Of a stretch of DNA of 64,000 nt, positions 43,463 to 53,968 are shown piece by piece. The translations under genes were made by a program, and so were the position numbers. The notes under the pieces were generated by a model. That model was given only the letters and a program-made list of their open reading frames with translations. It did no database searches and had not been told where the DNA came from. Origin of the DNA: Pseudomonas sp. Os17 (GTDB lineage Bacteria > Pseudomonadota > Gammaproteobacteria > Pseudomonadales > Pseudomonadaceae). The stretch covers positions 3,103,501 through 3,167,500 of the forward strand of contig NZ_AP014627.1 of the NCBI RefSeq assembly GCF_001547895.1, in the 5' to 3' direction. Numbering within the stretch: position 1 is the first letter of the stretch; every line of letters starts with the position of its first letter.

Positions 43463-43846
43463 ATGACCCCACACACCTTGCATCGCAAGGCGGCCACCTG
43501 GCTGCTGGCGACGCTGACGATCTTCTACGGAGCAATAACCATGGCAAGCAGCCTGCGCTTGGCGGACCCCTCGGAACTGGTTGGACACTGGCAGTTGCAG
43601 CAACAGAGCGAACCTGGCGCCGCCTGTGCCCTGGACCTGTTGCAAAACGCAGCCCTGGGAGACGGCGCCGAATGCCTGTCGACGTGGATCGGCGAGGCGG
43701 CGGTGGGCTGGTTTCCGGAGCCCGACGGTATTGCCATCACCGGACGCGAAGGTTCAAGAATTATCTTTTTCAGTCGACAGAGAGAAGGCCTGTACGAAGC
43801 GCGCTTCAAAGGCGACGGTTTGATCATATTGCAGCGTGCTGACTAA
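43463..43846 (+). CDS. inh: Alkaline protease inhibitor (Inh/AprI, I38)
   Basis: A 127-residue periplasmic inhibitor. A signal peptide of about 28 residues ends near ITMASS. The mature N-terminal SSLRLADPSELVGHWQL enters the active site cleft of serralysins in the family and the rest forms an eight-stranded barrel with one disulfide (Cys in AACALDLLQNAAL and GAECLS). It lies 94 bp after aprA and before aprD. CGGAG lies 7 nt before the ATG. It protects the producing cell from AprA that strays into the periplasm. Confidence 0.93.
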   Translation: MTPHTLHRKAATWLLATLTIFYGAITMASSLRLADPSELVGHWQLQQQSEPGAACALDLLQNAALGDGAECLSTWIGEAAVGWFPEPDGIAITGREGSRIIFFSRQREGLYEARFKGDGLIILQRAD

Positions 43847-44055
43847 TTAATGCGGCAGGTTGTTCGTTTATTCTTGGATGGCTTTAACTTGCCACTCTTT
43901 TAATCGACAGGTTTATAACCGGATAGCTATTAACCCAGTTGTCCGGTTCGGGTGTGTCCGCAGACTTCGGGACTAAGGGGCGCACATCTTTAGTTGCGCC
44001 GTATATGAGGTACTCGCGTTCGGCGCGCAGGGTCGACTCAGGGAAAATGTTGAAG

Positions 44056-45837
44056 ATGCTGAACAATAGTCATCCTGCACCACTGTTTAAGGCATTGGGC
44101 GAATACAAGGGCATTCTGATCAGTGTTGGCTGTTTCACCGCCTTGATTAATGTGCTGATGCTGGTGCCTTCCATCTATATGTTGCAGGTCTACGACCGGG
44201 TGCTGTCTTCGCAGAATGAAACCACCCTGGTGATGCTGTCGCTGATGGTAGTGGGCTTCTTCGTGTTTATCGGGCTGCTGGAAGTGGTGCGCAGCTTTAT
44301 CGTCATTCGCATCGGCAGCCAGCTGGAGCGGCGTTTCAACCTGCGGGTCTATCAGGCCGCCTTCGAACGCAACCTGGCCCGTGGCGAAGGCCATGCCGGG
44401 CAGTCCCTGGGGGACCTGACCCATATTCGCCAGTTCCTCACCGGACCGGCACTGTTCGCCTTCTTCGATGCTCCCTGGTTTCCCATCTATCTCTTGGTGA
44501 TCTACGCCTTCAACGTCTGGCTCGGCGTGTTCGCCACCGCCGGTGCCTTGTTGCTGATCGGGCTGGCCTGCTTCAACGAGGCCATGACCAAAAAGCCCCT
44601 GGCCGAGGCCAGCGGGTTTTCGCAGAAATCCACCCAACTGGCCACCAGTCATCTGCACAACGCAGAAACCATCCAGGCCATGGGCATGCTCGGGGCCCTG
44701 CGCAAGCGCTGGTTCGTGGTGCATTCGCGGTTTCTCGGCATGCAGAACCAGGCCAGCGACACCGGCTCGGTGATCAGCTCCCTGAGCAAGACCCTGCGCC
44801 TGTGCCTGCAATCGCTGGTGCTGGGCCTGGGCGCCTTGCTGGTGATCAAGGGCGACATGACCGCCGGGATGATGATCGCCGGGTCGATCCTCATGGGCCG
44901 GGTGCTGAGCCCCATCGACCAGTTGATCGCGGTGTGGAAGCAGTGGAGTTCGGCCAAGCTGGCCTACCGCCGCCTGGATGCGCTGCTGCGCGAGTTCGCC
45001 CCGGGCGACAGCGCCATGTCGCTGCCAGCGCCCAAGGGCCAGGTGAGCTTCGAGCAAGTCAGCGCCGGGCCGCCCGGGCGGCGGATGGCCACCCTGCAGC
45101 AAGTGACCTTCAACCTCAATGCCGGTGAAGTGCTGGGTGTACTGGGGGCTTCCGGTTCCGGCAAGTCGACCCTGGCCCGGGTCCTGGTGGGGGTCTGGCC
45201 GACCCTGGGTGGCACGGTGCGCCTGGACGGTGCCGACATTCACCGCTGGAATCGCGATGAGCTGGGGCCCTACATCGGTTACTTGCCCCAGGACATCGAA
45301 CTGTTCAGCGGCAGCATCGCCGAGAACATCGCGCGTTTCCGCGAGGCCGACCCGGAGCGGGTGGTCCAGGCCGCCCAACTGGCCGGGGTGCACGAACTGA
45401 TCCTGCGCCTGCCCCAGGGCTACGACACCGTGCTCGGGGACGACGGCAGCGGCCTGTCCGGCGGGCAGAAACAGCGGGTGGCCCTGGCCCGGGCGCTGTA
45501 CGGCAACCCGAGTCTGGTGGTGCTCGACGAACCCAACTCCAACCTCGACACCGTGGGCGAAAGCGCCCTGGCGGCGGCCATTGCCCAGCTCAAGGCCCGG
45601 GGTGCCAGCGTGGTGCTGGTGACCCATCGCTCATCGGTGCTGGCCCTGGCCGACAAGCTGCTGGTGCTCAACGAAGGGCGCTTGCAGGCCTTCGGCCCCA
45701 GCCAGGAGGTGCTCAAGGCGCTGTCCGGCGGTCAGTCGCCAACCGCCCAGGAAAGCCCCAAACCGGTGGCGGCCGCTCCCGGCGGCTTGAGCATGAGCCG
45801 CCAGTATCAGGCTCCGACACGGAATAAAGGCGCATGA
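44056..45837 (+). CDS. aprD: Type I secretion ABC transporter AprD
   Basis: A 593-residue inner-membrane ABC exporter. Six membrane segments occupy about 20-310 and the ATPase domain the rest: Walker [10 protein letters not shown] (364-372), signature LSGGQKQR near 466 and Walker [13 protein letters not shown] chose ATG 44056 over 44047 and longer frames because family members begin just before [15 protein letters not shown] and because 44047 has its Shine-Dalgarno too close. It powers export of AprA, and presumably PueA and PueB, through AprE and AprF. Its stop overlaps the aprE start (ATGA). Confidence 0.95.
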   Translation: MLNNSHPAPLFKALGEYKGILISVGCFTALINVLMLVPSIYMLQVYDRVLSSQNETTLVMLSLMVVGFFVFIGLLEVVRSFIVIRIGSQLERRFNLRVYQAAFERNLARGEGHAGQSLGDLTHIRQFLTGPALFAFFDAPWFPIYLLVIYAFNVWLGVFATAGALLLIGLACFNEAMTKKPLAEASGFSQKSTQLATSHLHNAETIQAMGMLGALRKRWFVVHSRFLGMQNQASDTGSVISSLSKTLRLCLQSLVLGLGALLVIKGDMTAGMMIAGSILMGRVLSPIDQLIAVWKQWSSAKLAYRRLDALLREFAPGDSAMSLPAPKGQVSFEQVSAGPPGRRMATLQQVTFNLNAGEVLGVLGASGSGKSTLARVLVGVWPTLGGTVRLDGADIHRWNRDELGPYIGYLPQDIELFSGSIAENIARFREADPERVVQAAQLAGVHELILRLPQGYDTVLGDDGSGLSGGQKQRVALARALYGNPSLVVLDEPNSNLDTVGESALAAAIAQLKARGASVVLVTHRSSVLALADKLLVLNEGRLQAFGPSQEVLKALSGGQSPTAQESPKPVAAAPGGLSMSRQYQAPTRNKGA

Positions 45838-47168
45838 GCAAGGACCGCGAGATGATGATCGAACAGGATTACGCCCCCGAACGCGTGGAGCGCGACGCTG
45901 GTTTTTTCGCTCGCCTGGGCTGGATTCTGGCCCTGGTGGGGGCCGGCAGTTTCTTTGTCTGGGCCGCGCTGGCGCCCCTGGACCAGGGTATCCCGGTGCA
46001 AGGCACGGTGGTGGTGTCCGGCAAGCGCAAGGCGGTGCAGTCCATGAGCAGTGGGGTGGTCAGCCGCATCCTGGTGCGCGAGGGCGAAAGCGTGAAGCAG
46101 GGCCAGCCGCTGTTTCGCCTGGACCAGACCCAGGTCGCCGCGGATGTGCAATCCCTGCAGGCCCAGTACCGCATGGCGGTGGCCAGCCTGGCGCGCTGGC
46201 GCAGCGAGCGCGACAACCTCAAGCAGGTGGACTTTCCAGCGCAACTGAGCAGCAGTGACGACCCGCGCCTGGCCCTGGTGCTGGAAGGCCAGCGTCAGCT
46301 GTTCAGCAGTCGGCGCGAGGCATTCCTGCGCGAGCAGGCGGGCATCCGCGCCAACATCGAAGGCGCCACCGCGCAACTGGCGGGCATGCGTCGCGCACGC
46401 ACCGACCTGGGCAATCAGGCCGAGTCCCTGCGCCAGCAACTGAGCAACCTGCAGCCCTTGGCGGACAACGGCTATATCCCGCGCAACCGCCTGCTGGAAT
46501 ACCAGCGCCAACTGTCTCAGGTGCAGCAGGAACTGGCGCAGAACACCGGCGAAAGCGGCCGTATCGAGCAGGGCATTCTCGAATCCCGGCTCAAGCTGCA
46601 GCAGCACAGCGAGGAATATCAGAAAGAGGTGCGCAGCCAGCTGGCCGAGGCCCAGCTCAAGACCCAGACCCTGGAGCAGCAACTGACCTCGGCCGGTTTC
46701 GACTTGCAGCACAGCGAGATCATCGCCACCGCCGACGGCATCGCGGTCAACCTCGGGGTGCACACCGAAGGCGCGGTGGTGCGCCAGGGCGAAACCCTGC
46801 TGGAGATCGTGCCCCAGGGCACGCACCTGGAAGTGGAGGGGCGGCTGCCGGTGAACCTGGTGGACAAGGTCGGCCCCCATCTGCCGGTGGACATCCTCTT
46901 CACGGCCTTCAACCAGAGCCGCACGCCAAGGGTGTCCGGTGAGGTCAGCCTGGTTTCCGCCGACCAGATGGTCGACGAGAAAACCGGCATGCCGTACTAC
47001 GTGCTGCGCAGCAGCGTCAGCGACCAGGCCATGGAGAAGCTCAACGGACTGGTGATCAAGCCTGGGATGCCGGCGGAGATGTTCGTGCGCACCGGCGAGC
47101 GCTCACTGCTCAATTACCTGTTCAAGCCTCTGCTCGACCGGGCCGGCTCCGCACTGACCGAAGAATAA
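45834..47168 (+). CDS. aprE: Type I secretion membrane fusion protein AprE
   Basis: A 444-residue HlyD-family adaptor anchored by one N-terminal membrane segment (about 23-45: [26 protein letters not shown]). Lipoyl-like parts lie around residues 58-90 and 300-330, separated by a long coiled coil (about 95-290). The C-terminal beta-barrel ends in [23 protein letters not shown], the family's typical end. It overlaps aprD by 4 bp and bridges AprD and the outer membrane channel AprF. Confidence 0.95.
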   Translation: MSKDREMMIEQDYAPERVERDAGFFARLGWILALVGAGSFFVWAALAPLDQGIPVQGTVVVSGKRKAVQSMSSGVVSRILVREGESVKQGQPLFRLDQTQVAADVQSLQAQYRMAVASLARWRSERDNLKQVDFPAQLSSSDDPRLALVLEGQRQLFSSRREAFLREQAGIRANIEGATAQLAGMRRARTDLGNQAESLRQQLSNLQPLADNGYIPRNRLLEYQRQLSQVQQELAQNTGESGRIEQGILESRLKLQQHSEEYQKEVRSQLAEAQLKTQTLEQQLTSAGFDLQHSEIIATADGIAVNLGVHTEGAVVRQGETLLEIVPQGTHLEVEGRLPVNLVDKVGPHLPVDILFTAFNQSRTPRVSGEVSLVSADQMVDEKTGMPYYVLRSSVSDQAMEKLNGLVIKPGMPAEMFVRTGERSLLNYLFKPLLDRAGSALTEE

Positions 47169-47170
47169 GG

Positions 47171-48532
47171 ATGTCGCGTCGTATGAGTAAGCTTTCCATC
47201 CTCGCCGCCGCCTTGTCCTTGCTGGTGTGCCAGGGGGCCCGGGCCATGGGCCCGTTCCAGATCTACGAACAGGCGCTGCGCAACGACCCGGTGTTCCTCG
47301 GCGCCATCAAGGAGCGCGACGCCGGCCTGGAGAACCGCGCCATCGGCCGCGCCGGTCTGCTGCCCAAGGTGGGCTACAGCTACAACAAGGGCCACAACAA
47401 CTCCAAGGTCACCTACCTGGACACCGTGCGCGGCAGCGTCAGCGAAAAACGCAACTACGACAGTTACGGCTCGTCCCTGACCCTGCAGCAGCCGCTGATC
47501 GACTACGAGGCCTACGCCAACTACCGCAAGGGCGTGGCCCAGGCCCTGTTCGCCGACGAGAACTTTCGCGGCAAGAGCCAGGAATTGCTGGTGCGGGTGC
47601 TCAGTTACTACACCAAGGCCCTGTTCGCCCAGGATCAGATTGAGATCGCCCAGGCCAAGAAGAAGGCCTTCGAGCAACAGTTCCAGCAGAACCGGCACAT
47701 GTTCCAGCAGGGCGAGGGCACCCGCACCGACATCCTCGAGGCCGAGTCGCGCTACGAGCTGGCCACCGCCGAAGAGATCGAGGCCCGGGACGAACAGGAC
47801 GCGGCCTTGCGTGAGCTGGGGGCGTTGATCGGCGTGCCCGACATCGACGTGCGCGACCTCGATCCGCTGCAGGAAAACTTCCAGTCCTTCGCCCTGAGCC
47901 CGGCCAATTACGACACCTGGCACGAGATGGCCCTGAGCAACAACCCGGTGCTGGCGTCCCAGCGGCAGCGGGTCGAGGTGGCGCGCTATGAAGTGGAGCG
48001 CAACCGCGCCGGGCACCTGCCCAAGCTCAGCGCCTACGCCAGCGTGCGGCAGAACGAATCGGAAAGCGGCAACACCTACAACCAGCGCTACGACACCAAC
48101 ACCATCGGCATCGAAGTCAGCTTGCCGCTGTACGCCGGTGGTGGGGTGTCGGCCTCCACTCGCCAGGCCAGCCGCGCCATGGAGCAGGCCGAATACGAAC
48201 TGGACGGCAAGACCCGGGAAACCCTGATTGAACTGCGGCGGCAATTCAGTGCCTGTCTATCGGGGGTGAGCAAATTGCGCGCCTACCAGAAAGCCCTGAC
48301 GTCGGCCGAGGCCCTGGTGGTGTCCACCAGGCAGAGCATTCTTGGCGGTGAACGGGTCAACCTGGATGCGCTCAATGCCGAGCAGCAGCTCTACACCACC
48401 CGGCGGGACCTGGCCCAGGCCCGTTATGACTACCTGATGGCCTGGACCAAGTTGCACTATTACGCGGGAACCTTGCGTGAAGAAGATCTGGCCCGGGTCG
48501 ATGAGGCCTTCGGTCAGCGCACCGGGCCCTGA
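47171..48532 (+). CDS. aprF: Type I secretion outer-membrane channel AprF (TolC family)
   Basis: A 453-residue TolC-family protein with a signal peptide ending at CQGARAMGPF (about residue 26). Two repeats of the outer-membrane efflux domain (about 35-220 and 245-430) form the coiled-coil/barrel channel. The ATG at 47171 follows the aprE stop directly; a second ATG at 47183 has better Shine-Dalgarno spacing and may be the real one. It completes the AprDEF exporter. Confidence 0.94.
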   Translation: MSRRMSKLSILAAALSLLVCQGARAMGPFQIYEQALRNDPVFLGAIKERDAGLENRAIGRAGLLPKVGYSYNKGHNNSKVTYLDTVRGSVSEKRNYDSYGSSLTLQQPLIDYEAYANYRKGVAQALFADENFRGKSQELLVRVLSYYTKALFAQDQIEIAQAKKKAFEQQFQQNRHMFQQGEGTRTDILEAESRYELATAEEIEARDEQDAALRELGALIGVPDIDVRDLDPLQENFQSFALSPANYDTWHEMALSNNPVLASQRQRVEVARYEVERNRAGHLPKLSAYASVRQNESESGNTYNQRYDTNTIGIEVSLPLYAGGGVSASTRQASRAMEQAEYELDGKTRETLIELRRQFSACLSGVSKLRAYQKALTSAEALVVSTRQSILGGERVNLDALNAEQQLYTTRRDLAQARYDYLMAWTKLHYYAGTLREEDLARVDEAFGQRTGP

Positions 48533-48562
48533 CGGGCCGCAGGATAAAAAGGAGCAACGCAC

Positions 48563-50245
48563 ATGAGCATCTTCGACTACAAAAGTGCGCTGGGCAGTGC
48601 CGGCAAGGCCCAGTACAGCGAGGCCATCACCCTGGCCCTGTATGCATCGAACCCCACTGGCGAGGCCTTGCCGGGCACGTCCTGGCGGCCCATCAGCGCC
48701 TCGCAGCTGGGCTATCAGGGCCATGTCAGCGCCCAGGGCACCATTTCCGGCGAACAGGCCGTGGTCAGCGATGCCCAGGTCGAGATCCTGGGCAAGTACG
48801 ACGGCGCCGGGCAGTTGCTGTCCATCGGCATCAGTTTTCGCGGCACCGACAGCCTCAAGGACGGCCTCAACGACCTGCAGGCGGCCTTCGTCTCGGGGTT
48901 TGCCGACAACTACAGCCGCCTGGCCTTCGACAGCCTGCTGGGCAAGGTCGCGGCCTACGCCACGGCCCAGGGCCTGAGCGGCAGCGACGTGCTGGTCACC
49001 GGCCACAGCCTGGGCGGGCTGGGGGTCAACAGCCTGGCGAGCCTGAGCACCGATCACTGGGGCGGCTTCTACCAGGACGCCAGCTACCTGGCCTTCGCCT
49101 CGCCGACCCAGAGCGCCGGCGACAAGGTGCTGAACATCGGCTATGAAAACGACCCGGTGTTCCGCGTTCTGGACGGCACCCACTTCAATGCGTCGTCCCT
49201 GGGCACCCACGACAAGCCCCAGGAGTCGGCGACCAACAACCTCGTCAGTTTCACCGATCACTACTCATCGTTCCTTGGCCAGTGGATTCCCCAGAGCATC
49301 CTCAACCCCAAGTCCTGGTCGGCCCACAGCGCGGTGGATTACGCCGCGGGCCTCAACCGCCTGATCGGCTCGGACTTCTATGACCTGACCAGCCGCGACT
49401 CGACGGTGGTGATCTCCAACCTGTCCGAGGGCCAGCGTGATCAGGTGTGGGTCAAGGACCTCAATCTGTACGCGCAGAAACACACCGGCAGTACCCTGAT
49501 CATCGGCACCCAGAGCAACGACCTGCTGCACGGCGGCAAGGGCAATGACTACCTGGACGGCGGTGCCGGGGATGACCGTTTCCGTGACGACGGCGGCTAC
49601 AACATCATCCATGGCGGCCAGGGGCACAACGTCCTGGAGCTGCAACAGCCGCTGCAGAACTTCTCCATCGCCAACGACGGCGACGGCACCCTGTATATCC
49701 GCGATGCCTATGGCGGCATCAGCATGACCCGCGACGTGGGGGCCCTGGTCAGCCACGAGGCCGGGAGCTGGTGGCAACTGTTCGGCAAGGATGTCAGCTA
49801 CAGCGTGACCGCCGACGGCCTGCAGCACGGCAACCAGTGGACCGCCTATAACCATTCCCTCAACGGCGATGCCTATGGCAACGCGCTGGTGGCCAGCGTC
49901 GACGGCGACTGGCTGTTCGGCCATGGCGGCGACGACCTGCTCAGCAGCGACAAGGCCAACGTGACCTTCGTCGGCGGTGCCGGCAACGACGTCATGCATT
50001 CCACCGGGGGCGGGGCCAACACCTTTCTGTTCAGCGGTCACTTCGGGCTCGACCTGATCCAGGGCTACCAGTACAGCGACAAGCTGGTGTTCATGGGCGT
50101 GCCGGGCATCGACAGCCAGTACGACTATCGCCAGCACCTGTCCCAGAGCGGTAACGACACCTTGCTCAAGGTGGGCGAGCACTCGGTGACCCTGGTGGGG
50201 GTCGGTATTGAGGGGCTCAACGGTTCAGGCATCGTGTTCGCCTGA
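48563..50245 (+). CDS. pueB: Secreted RTX lipase/polyurethanase PueB
   Basis: A 560-residue family I.3 lipase. The nucleophile elbow GHSLGG places Ser149; SFRGTD near the N terminus builds the oxyanion region. RTX-like repeats (LHGGKGNDYLDGGAGDD, about 325-345, and VGGAGNDVMHST near 470-485) bind calcium. It ends GLNGSGIVFA, a type I secretion C terminus like that of PueA. AAGGAG lies before the ATG. It directly follows aprDEF and is exported by it. Shorter than PueA by 57 residues, mostly from one N-terminal insertion missing here. A hairpin follows its stop. Confidence 0.93.
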   Translation: MSIFDYKSALGSAGKAQYSEAITLALYASNPTGEALPGTSWRPISASQLGYQGHVSAQGTISGEQAVVSDAQVEILGKYDGAGQLLSIGISFRGTDSLKDGLNDLQAAFVSGFADNYSRLAFDSLLGKVAAYATAQGLSGSDVLVTGHSLGGLGVNSLASLSTDHWGGFYQDASYLAFASPTQSAGDKVLNIGYENDPVFRVLDGTHFNASSLGTHDKPQESATNNLVSFTDHYSSFLGQWIPQSILNPKSWSAHSAVDYAAGLNRLIGSDFYDLTSRDSTVVISNLSEGQRDQVWVKDLNLYAQKHTGSTLIIGTQSNDLLHGGKGNDYLDGGAGDDRFRDDGGYNIIHGGQGHNVLELQQPLQNFSIANDGDGTLYIRDAYGGISMTRDVGALVSHEAGSWWQLFGKDVSYSVTADGLQHGNQWTAYNHSLNGDAYGNALVASVDGDWLFGHGGDDLLSSDKANVTFVGGAGNDVMHSTGGGANTFLFSGHFGLDLIQGYQYSDKLVFMGVPGIDSQYDYRQHLSQSGNDTLLKVGEHSVTLVGVGIEGLNGSGIVFA

Positions 50246-50256
50246 TTCAGCCTCGG

Positions 50257-50289
50257 CCGGGGGAGCGCAGGATTCGCTCCCCCGGGCTT
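50257..50289 (+). terminator. Terminator-like hairpin after pueB
   Basis: CCGGGGGAGCG (50257-50267) pairs perfectly with CGCTCCCCCGG (50275-50285) around a 7-nt loop, followed by GCTTT. Likely terminator of the apr-pueB operon. Confidence 0.75.
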
Positions 50290-50372
50290 TGCGGACCTTG
50301 AACCCAGAGAACGTCGGGGTGGCTCCCCTGAAGTCGCCGGCAACATCCTGATCCGTCCTGGATGGACGATCG

Positions 50373-50388
50373 AACAACAACAAAAAAC
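50373..50388 (+). promoter_or_regulatory. A-rich Hfq/Crc-type motif upstream of autotransporter relic
   Basis: AACAACAACAAAAAAC, several overlapping AANAANAA units, lies 15-30 nt before the relic's ATG. It looks like an intact leader of a gene whose body is gone. Confidence 0.45.
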
Positions 50389-50402
50389 GAGAAGTCATCA
50401 AC

Positions 50403-50756
50403 ATGGATGTCAGATGTCATCAGTTCAACAGGCTGGCGGGCACGGTGTGCCTGGCGTTTACCGCAGGCCTGCCGTTGACGGCCGCCCAACGCCGTTCGGA
50501 ACACCGGCCAGCGGGGCGTTCCCGCTCCCCATGCCATCGGCGCTCTGGCGCTGGCCATGGAACCTTCCCCTTATTCGAACAACCAGCAAGCCCAGCAGGT
50601 GCTGCCCAGTCCCGTGCGCCTGTGCTGCGGCATTGGCGCGCCTGGGGTGTTGGTGAGCGACACAAGGGTGTCGGAGTCAATCTGCAATGGCGTTTCCACG
50701 ACGTCATTCGAGCGGCGGGCAGGGAGCCTGCCAGGGCCATTTCGCAACACAACTAA
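50403..50756 (+). pseudogene. Remnant of an autotransporter gene (signal peptide joined to last barrel strand)
   Basis: A 117-codon frame. The first 28 codons (MDVRCHQFNRLAGTVCLAFTAGLPLTAA) are a clear Sec signal peptide. Codons about 84-98 read GERHKGVGVNLQWRF, which resembles the last strand of the intact autotransporter next door (GSRDRNHGVGLTLDWTF). The Phe at 50694-50696 is the expected last residue, but its stop is lost and the frame runs on to 50756. Between the two ends only about 55 codons without homology remain. This is most simply an internally deleted paralogue. Beyond these two ends no domain is seen. Confidence 0.55.
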
Positions 50757-50767
50757 GGAAGGTCGAA

Positions 50768-53700
50768 GTGAAGCAAGTCAAACGCAAGGATGGCGCTGTG
50801 CTTGGGCAGGAACGGGGATGGTTGACCCTGGCTCCGGCACTGTTGGGTTGGGTGGCGCTGCTGGGCACGGCCCAGGCGGCGCCCTATGTGGAGAACGGCC
50901 GTCGGGGCGACGCTGGCAGCTGGCGCAGCGCCGAGTTCAAGGCCGATTGGGGCCTGGGGGCGATTCATGCCGACAGTGCCTATGCCGCCGGTTACAGCGG
51001 CAAGGGCGTCAAGCTGGGGATCTTCGACCAGCCGGTGTATGCCCAGCATCCGGAGTTCGCCAGCCCGGGCAAGGTGCTGACCCTGGTCACCAGCGGCATT
51101 CGCCAGTACACCGATCCCTATATTCCGGTGCGGGCCGGCGATGCCTTCGTCTATGACGGTCGCCCATCGGTGGGCTCGGACGGCAAGCTGGGTTCTCACG
51201 GTACTCACGTCGGCGGGATTGCCGCCGGTAACCGCGACGGTGGGGCGATGCACGGGGTGGCCTTCGACGCCCAGATCATCAGTGCCGACAACGGCGACCC
51301 CGGCCCCGAGGACGGCATCATCCTCGGCAACGATGGCGCGGTGTACAAGGCCGGCTGGGACGGTCTGGTGGCCAGCGGCGCGCGGATCATCAACAACAGC
51401 TGGGGCATCGGCATCACCGATCGCTTCAGCAAAGGCGGGCGCGATCCGGCGTTCCCGCACTTCACCCTGGATGACGCCCGGGCACAGTTCGCGAAGATCC
51501 AGCCGCTGCTGGGCAGCTTGCCGGGCGGCGCCTACGACGGGGCGATCGCCGCAGCCCGCAGCGGGGTGCTGACGATTTTCGCCGCCGGCAACGATTACAA
51601 CCTGAACAACCCCGACGCTATCGCCGGGCTGGCCTACTTCGTACCGGAGATCGCCCCCAACTGGCTGACCGTGGCGGCCTTGCAGCAGAACCCCGACACC
51701 AGCAGCGCCGATCCCTACGTCATCAGCACCTTTTCCTCGCGTTGCGGCTACACCGCGAGCTTTTGCGTGTCGGCCCCCGGCACGCGGATCTACAGCTCGG
51801 TGATCGGTGGCACCAGCCTTGCGAACATGACCCTGGGCTATGCCAACAAGAACGGCACCTCCATGGCCGCGCCCCATGCGGCTGGCGCCGCGGCGGTGCT
51901 GATGGAGCGTTTCCCCTACATGAGCGCGGCCCAGGTCGCCAGCGTCCTGCGCACCACAGCCACCGACCTGGGGGCCCCGGGCGTCGATGAGCTGTACGGC
52001 TGGGGGATGATCAATCTGGACAAGGGCATTCGCGGGCCGGGGATGCTGGTGACCGAGGCGGACATCCCCGAGGCGCTGCGGGTCCAGGGCGGCTACGGCT
52101 CGTCCCAGTTCGTCGCTGACCTGCCGGGCTATGGCGCGTTGCTGGATGCCGGCAAGCCGACCCAGCGGCGCTGCAATGACATCAGCTGTGTGCTGGATAT
52201 CTGGAGCAACGACATCAGTGGCCACGGTGGCCTGACCAAGCAGGGCGTCGGCACCCTGGTGCTCAGCGGCGCCAACACCTACGCCGGGCCGACCCTGGTC
52301 AACCAGGGGCGGCTGGCGGTCAACGGCTCGCTGCTGTCGGCAGTGACGGTGAACGCTGGTGGCATCCTCGGCGGCACGGGCCGCGTGGGCGCACTGACCG
52401 CCAACCCGGGCGCGATTGTGGCCCCGGGCAACTCCATCGGCACCTTGCATGTCAGCGCCGATGTGAACTTCCTCCCGGGTTCGACCTACGCGGTGGAGGT
52501 GTCCCCCAGCGGCAGCGACCGGATTGTCAGCGACGGCCAGGCAACCCTCGGCGGGGCCAGCCTGGCACTGGAACTGGAAAACCCGGGTTTGTCCCTCAAT
52601 GCGCAGCGGGTCCCGAGCCTGGTGGGGCGGCAGCTGGATATCCTCCAGGCCGCCAATGGCGTGCAGGGCAGCTTTGGCCCGGTGCTGTCCAACTCGCTGT
52701 TTCTGGGGGGCAACCTCAATTACAGCGCCGGCGGTGTGCAGCTGGCGGTGGCGCGCAATGCCACCTCGTTCAGCAGCATCGGCCTGAGCCCCAACCAGCG
52801 TTCGGTGGCCGATGCTGCCGAGCAACTGGGGGCGGGCAACCCGGTGTATGAAAGCCTGCTGCTGGCCGCCAGCGCGGCCAGTGCACAACAGGCCTTCGAG
52901 CAACTGTCCGGGGAAATTCATCCGGCCGTTGGCAGCCAGTTGCTCAATGACAGCCGCTACCTGCGTGACGCGATGGGTGAGCGGCTACGCCTGCAGGGCG
53001 GGGACGCGGTGCCTATCGTCGAGGGTGGCGAGCAGGGGCTGTGGCTCAAGACCCTCGGCGCCTGGGGCAAGGCCGACGGCGGCCAGGATCGAGCCGGCTA
53101 CACCCGCTCCATCGGCGGCCTGCTGGCCGGTGTCGACGGGCAAGTGGACCCGAGCACCCGTCTGGGCGTGTTCACCGGCTACAGCGACAGCTCGCTGAGC
53201 ATGGGCGATGGCCGGCATTCTTCGGCCAGCATCGACAGCTACCACCTGGGTGCCTACGCCGGACGCGAGCTTGCACAACTGCGCCTGAGCCTGGGCGGTT
53301 CCTACAGCTGGCACCGCATCGCGACCCGGCGCGAGCTGCAATACGACGAGGTTGCCGATCGCCAGAAGAGCAAGCGTGATGCCCGCAGCCTGCAGTTGTT
53401 CGGCGAGGCGGCGTGGCACCTGGATCTGCAGCCCATGGCCCTGGAACCCTTTGCCAGCCTGGCCTATGTGCAGGTGGACAGCGAGCGTTTCAAGGAACAC
53501 GGCGGCGCCACGGCACTCAAGGGCGATAGCGACAATCGCGCGGCCTGGCTCTCGACCCTGGGCATGCGTGCCGGCAAGCAGTTGCAGTTGTCTTCCGGGC
53601 AGACTGTGGAACTGTCCGCTACCCTCGGCTGGCAGCACAATCTGAGCGCCACCGGCGCCGATCAGCATCTGGCGTTTGCCGACGGTGGACAAAGCTACAA

Positions 53701-53860
53701 GGTGCAGAGCCTGTCACTGGACCGGGATGCAGCGGTCGTCGGTGCACGGGCGGGCATTGCCCTGGGTCGGCAGACCCGGGTCAATCTGGATTACAACGGG
53801 TTGCTGGGCAGCCGTGACCGGAACCATGGGGTCGGCTTGACCCTGGACTGGACTTTCTAA
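50768..53860 (+). CDS. Subtilisin-like serine protease autotransporter
   Basis: A 1030-residue type Va autotransporter starting with GTG; AAGGAAGG precedes it. The signal peptide ends at GTAQAAPYV (about residue 37). The peptidase S8 domain has Asp87 (GIFDQPV), His144 (SHGTHVGG) and Ser365 (GTSMAAPHA). A passenger-associated repeat (TKQGVGTLVLSGANTYAGPT) lies near 490-515, and the beta-barrel takes the last 270 residues and ends LTLDWTF with the required Phe. Secreted or surface-exposed protease, homologous to PspA/PspB of P. fluorescens. It lies between the two type I-secreted lipases but uses its own secretion route. Confidence 0.93.
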   Translation: MKQVKRKDGAVLGQERGWLTLAPALLGWVALLGTAQAAPYVENGRRGDAGSWRSAEFKADWGLGAIHADSAYAAGYSGKGVKLGIFDQPVYAQHPEFASPGKVLTLVTSGIRQYTDPYIPVRAGDAFVYDGRPSVGSDGKLGSHGTHVGGIAAGNRDGGAMHGVAFDAQIISADNGDPGPEDGIILGNDGAVYKAGWDGLVASGARIINNSWGIGITDRFSKGGRDPAFPHFTLDDARAQFAKIQPLLGSLPGGAYDGAIAAARSGVLTIFAAGNDYNLNNPDAIAGLAYFVPEIAPNWLTVAALQQNPDTSSADPYVISTFSSRCGYTASFCVSAPGTRIYSSVIGGTSLANMTLGYANKNGTSMAAPHAAGAAAVLMERFPYMSAAQVASVLRTTATDLGAPGVDELYGWGMINLDKGIRGPGMLVTEADIPEALRVQGGYGSSQFVADLPGYGALLDAGKPTQRRCNDISCVLDIWSNDISGHGGLTKQGVGTLVLSGANTYAGPTLVNQGRLAVNGSLLSAVTVNAGGILGGTGRVGALTANPGAIVAPGNSIGTLHVSADVNFLPGSTYAVEVSPSGSDRIVSDGQATLGGASLALELENPGLSLNAQRVPSLVGRQLDILQAANGVQGSFGPVLSNSLFLGGNLNYSAGGVQLAVARNATSFSSIGLSPNQRSVADAAEQLGAGNPVYESLLLAASAASAQQAFEQLSGEIHPAVGSQLLNDSRYLRDAMGERLRLQGGDAVPIVEGGEQGLWLKTLGAWGKADGGQDRAGYTRSIGGLLAGVDGQVDPSTRLGVFTGYSDSSLSMGDGRHSSASIDSYHLGAYAGRELAQLRLSLGGSYSWHRIATRRELQYDEVADRQKSKRDARSLQLFGEAAWHLDLQPMALEPFASLAYVQVDSERFKEHGGATALKGDSDNRAAWLSTLGMRAGKQLQLSSGQTVELSATLGWQHNLSATGADQHLAFADGGQSYKVQSLSLDRDAAVVGARAGIALGRQTRVNLDYNGLLGSRDRNHGVGLTLDWTF

Positions 53861-53968
53861 GACCCAGGCAACGGATGTGCAAGGTGTTGTACAGGTCCTG
53901 CGGACCCGGAAACGGGCTTGGAGGGCCTGAGCTTTCTCTGACAATTCCAACAAAAGAGAGGCAATACC

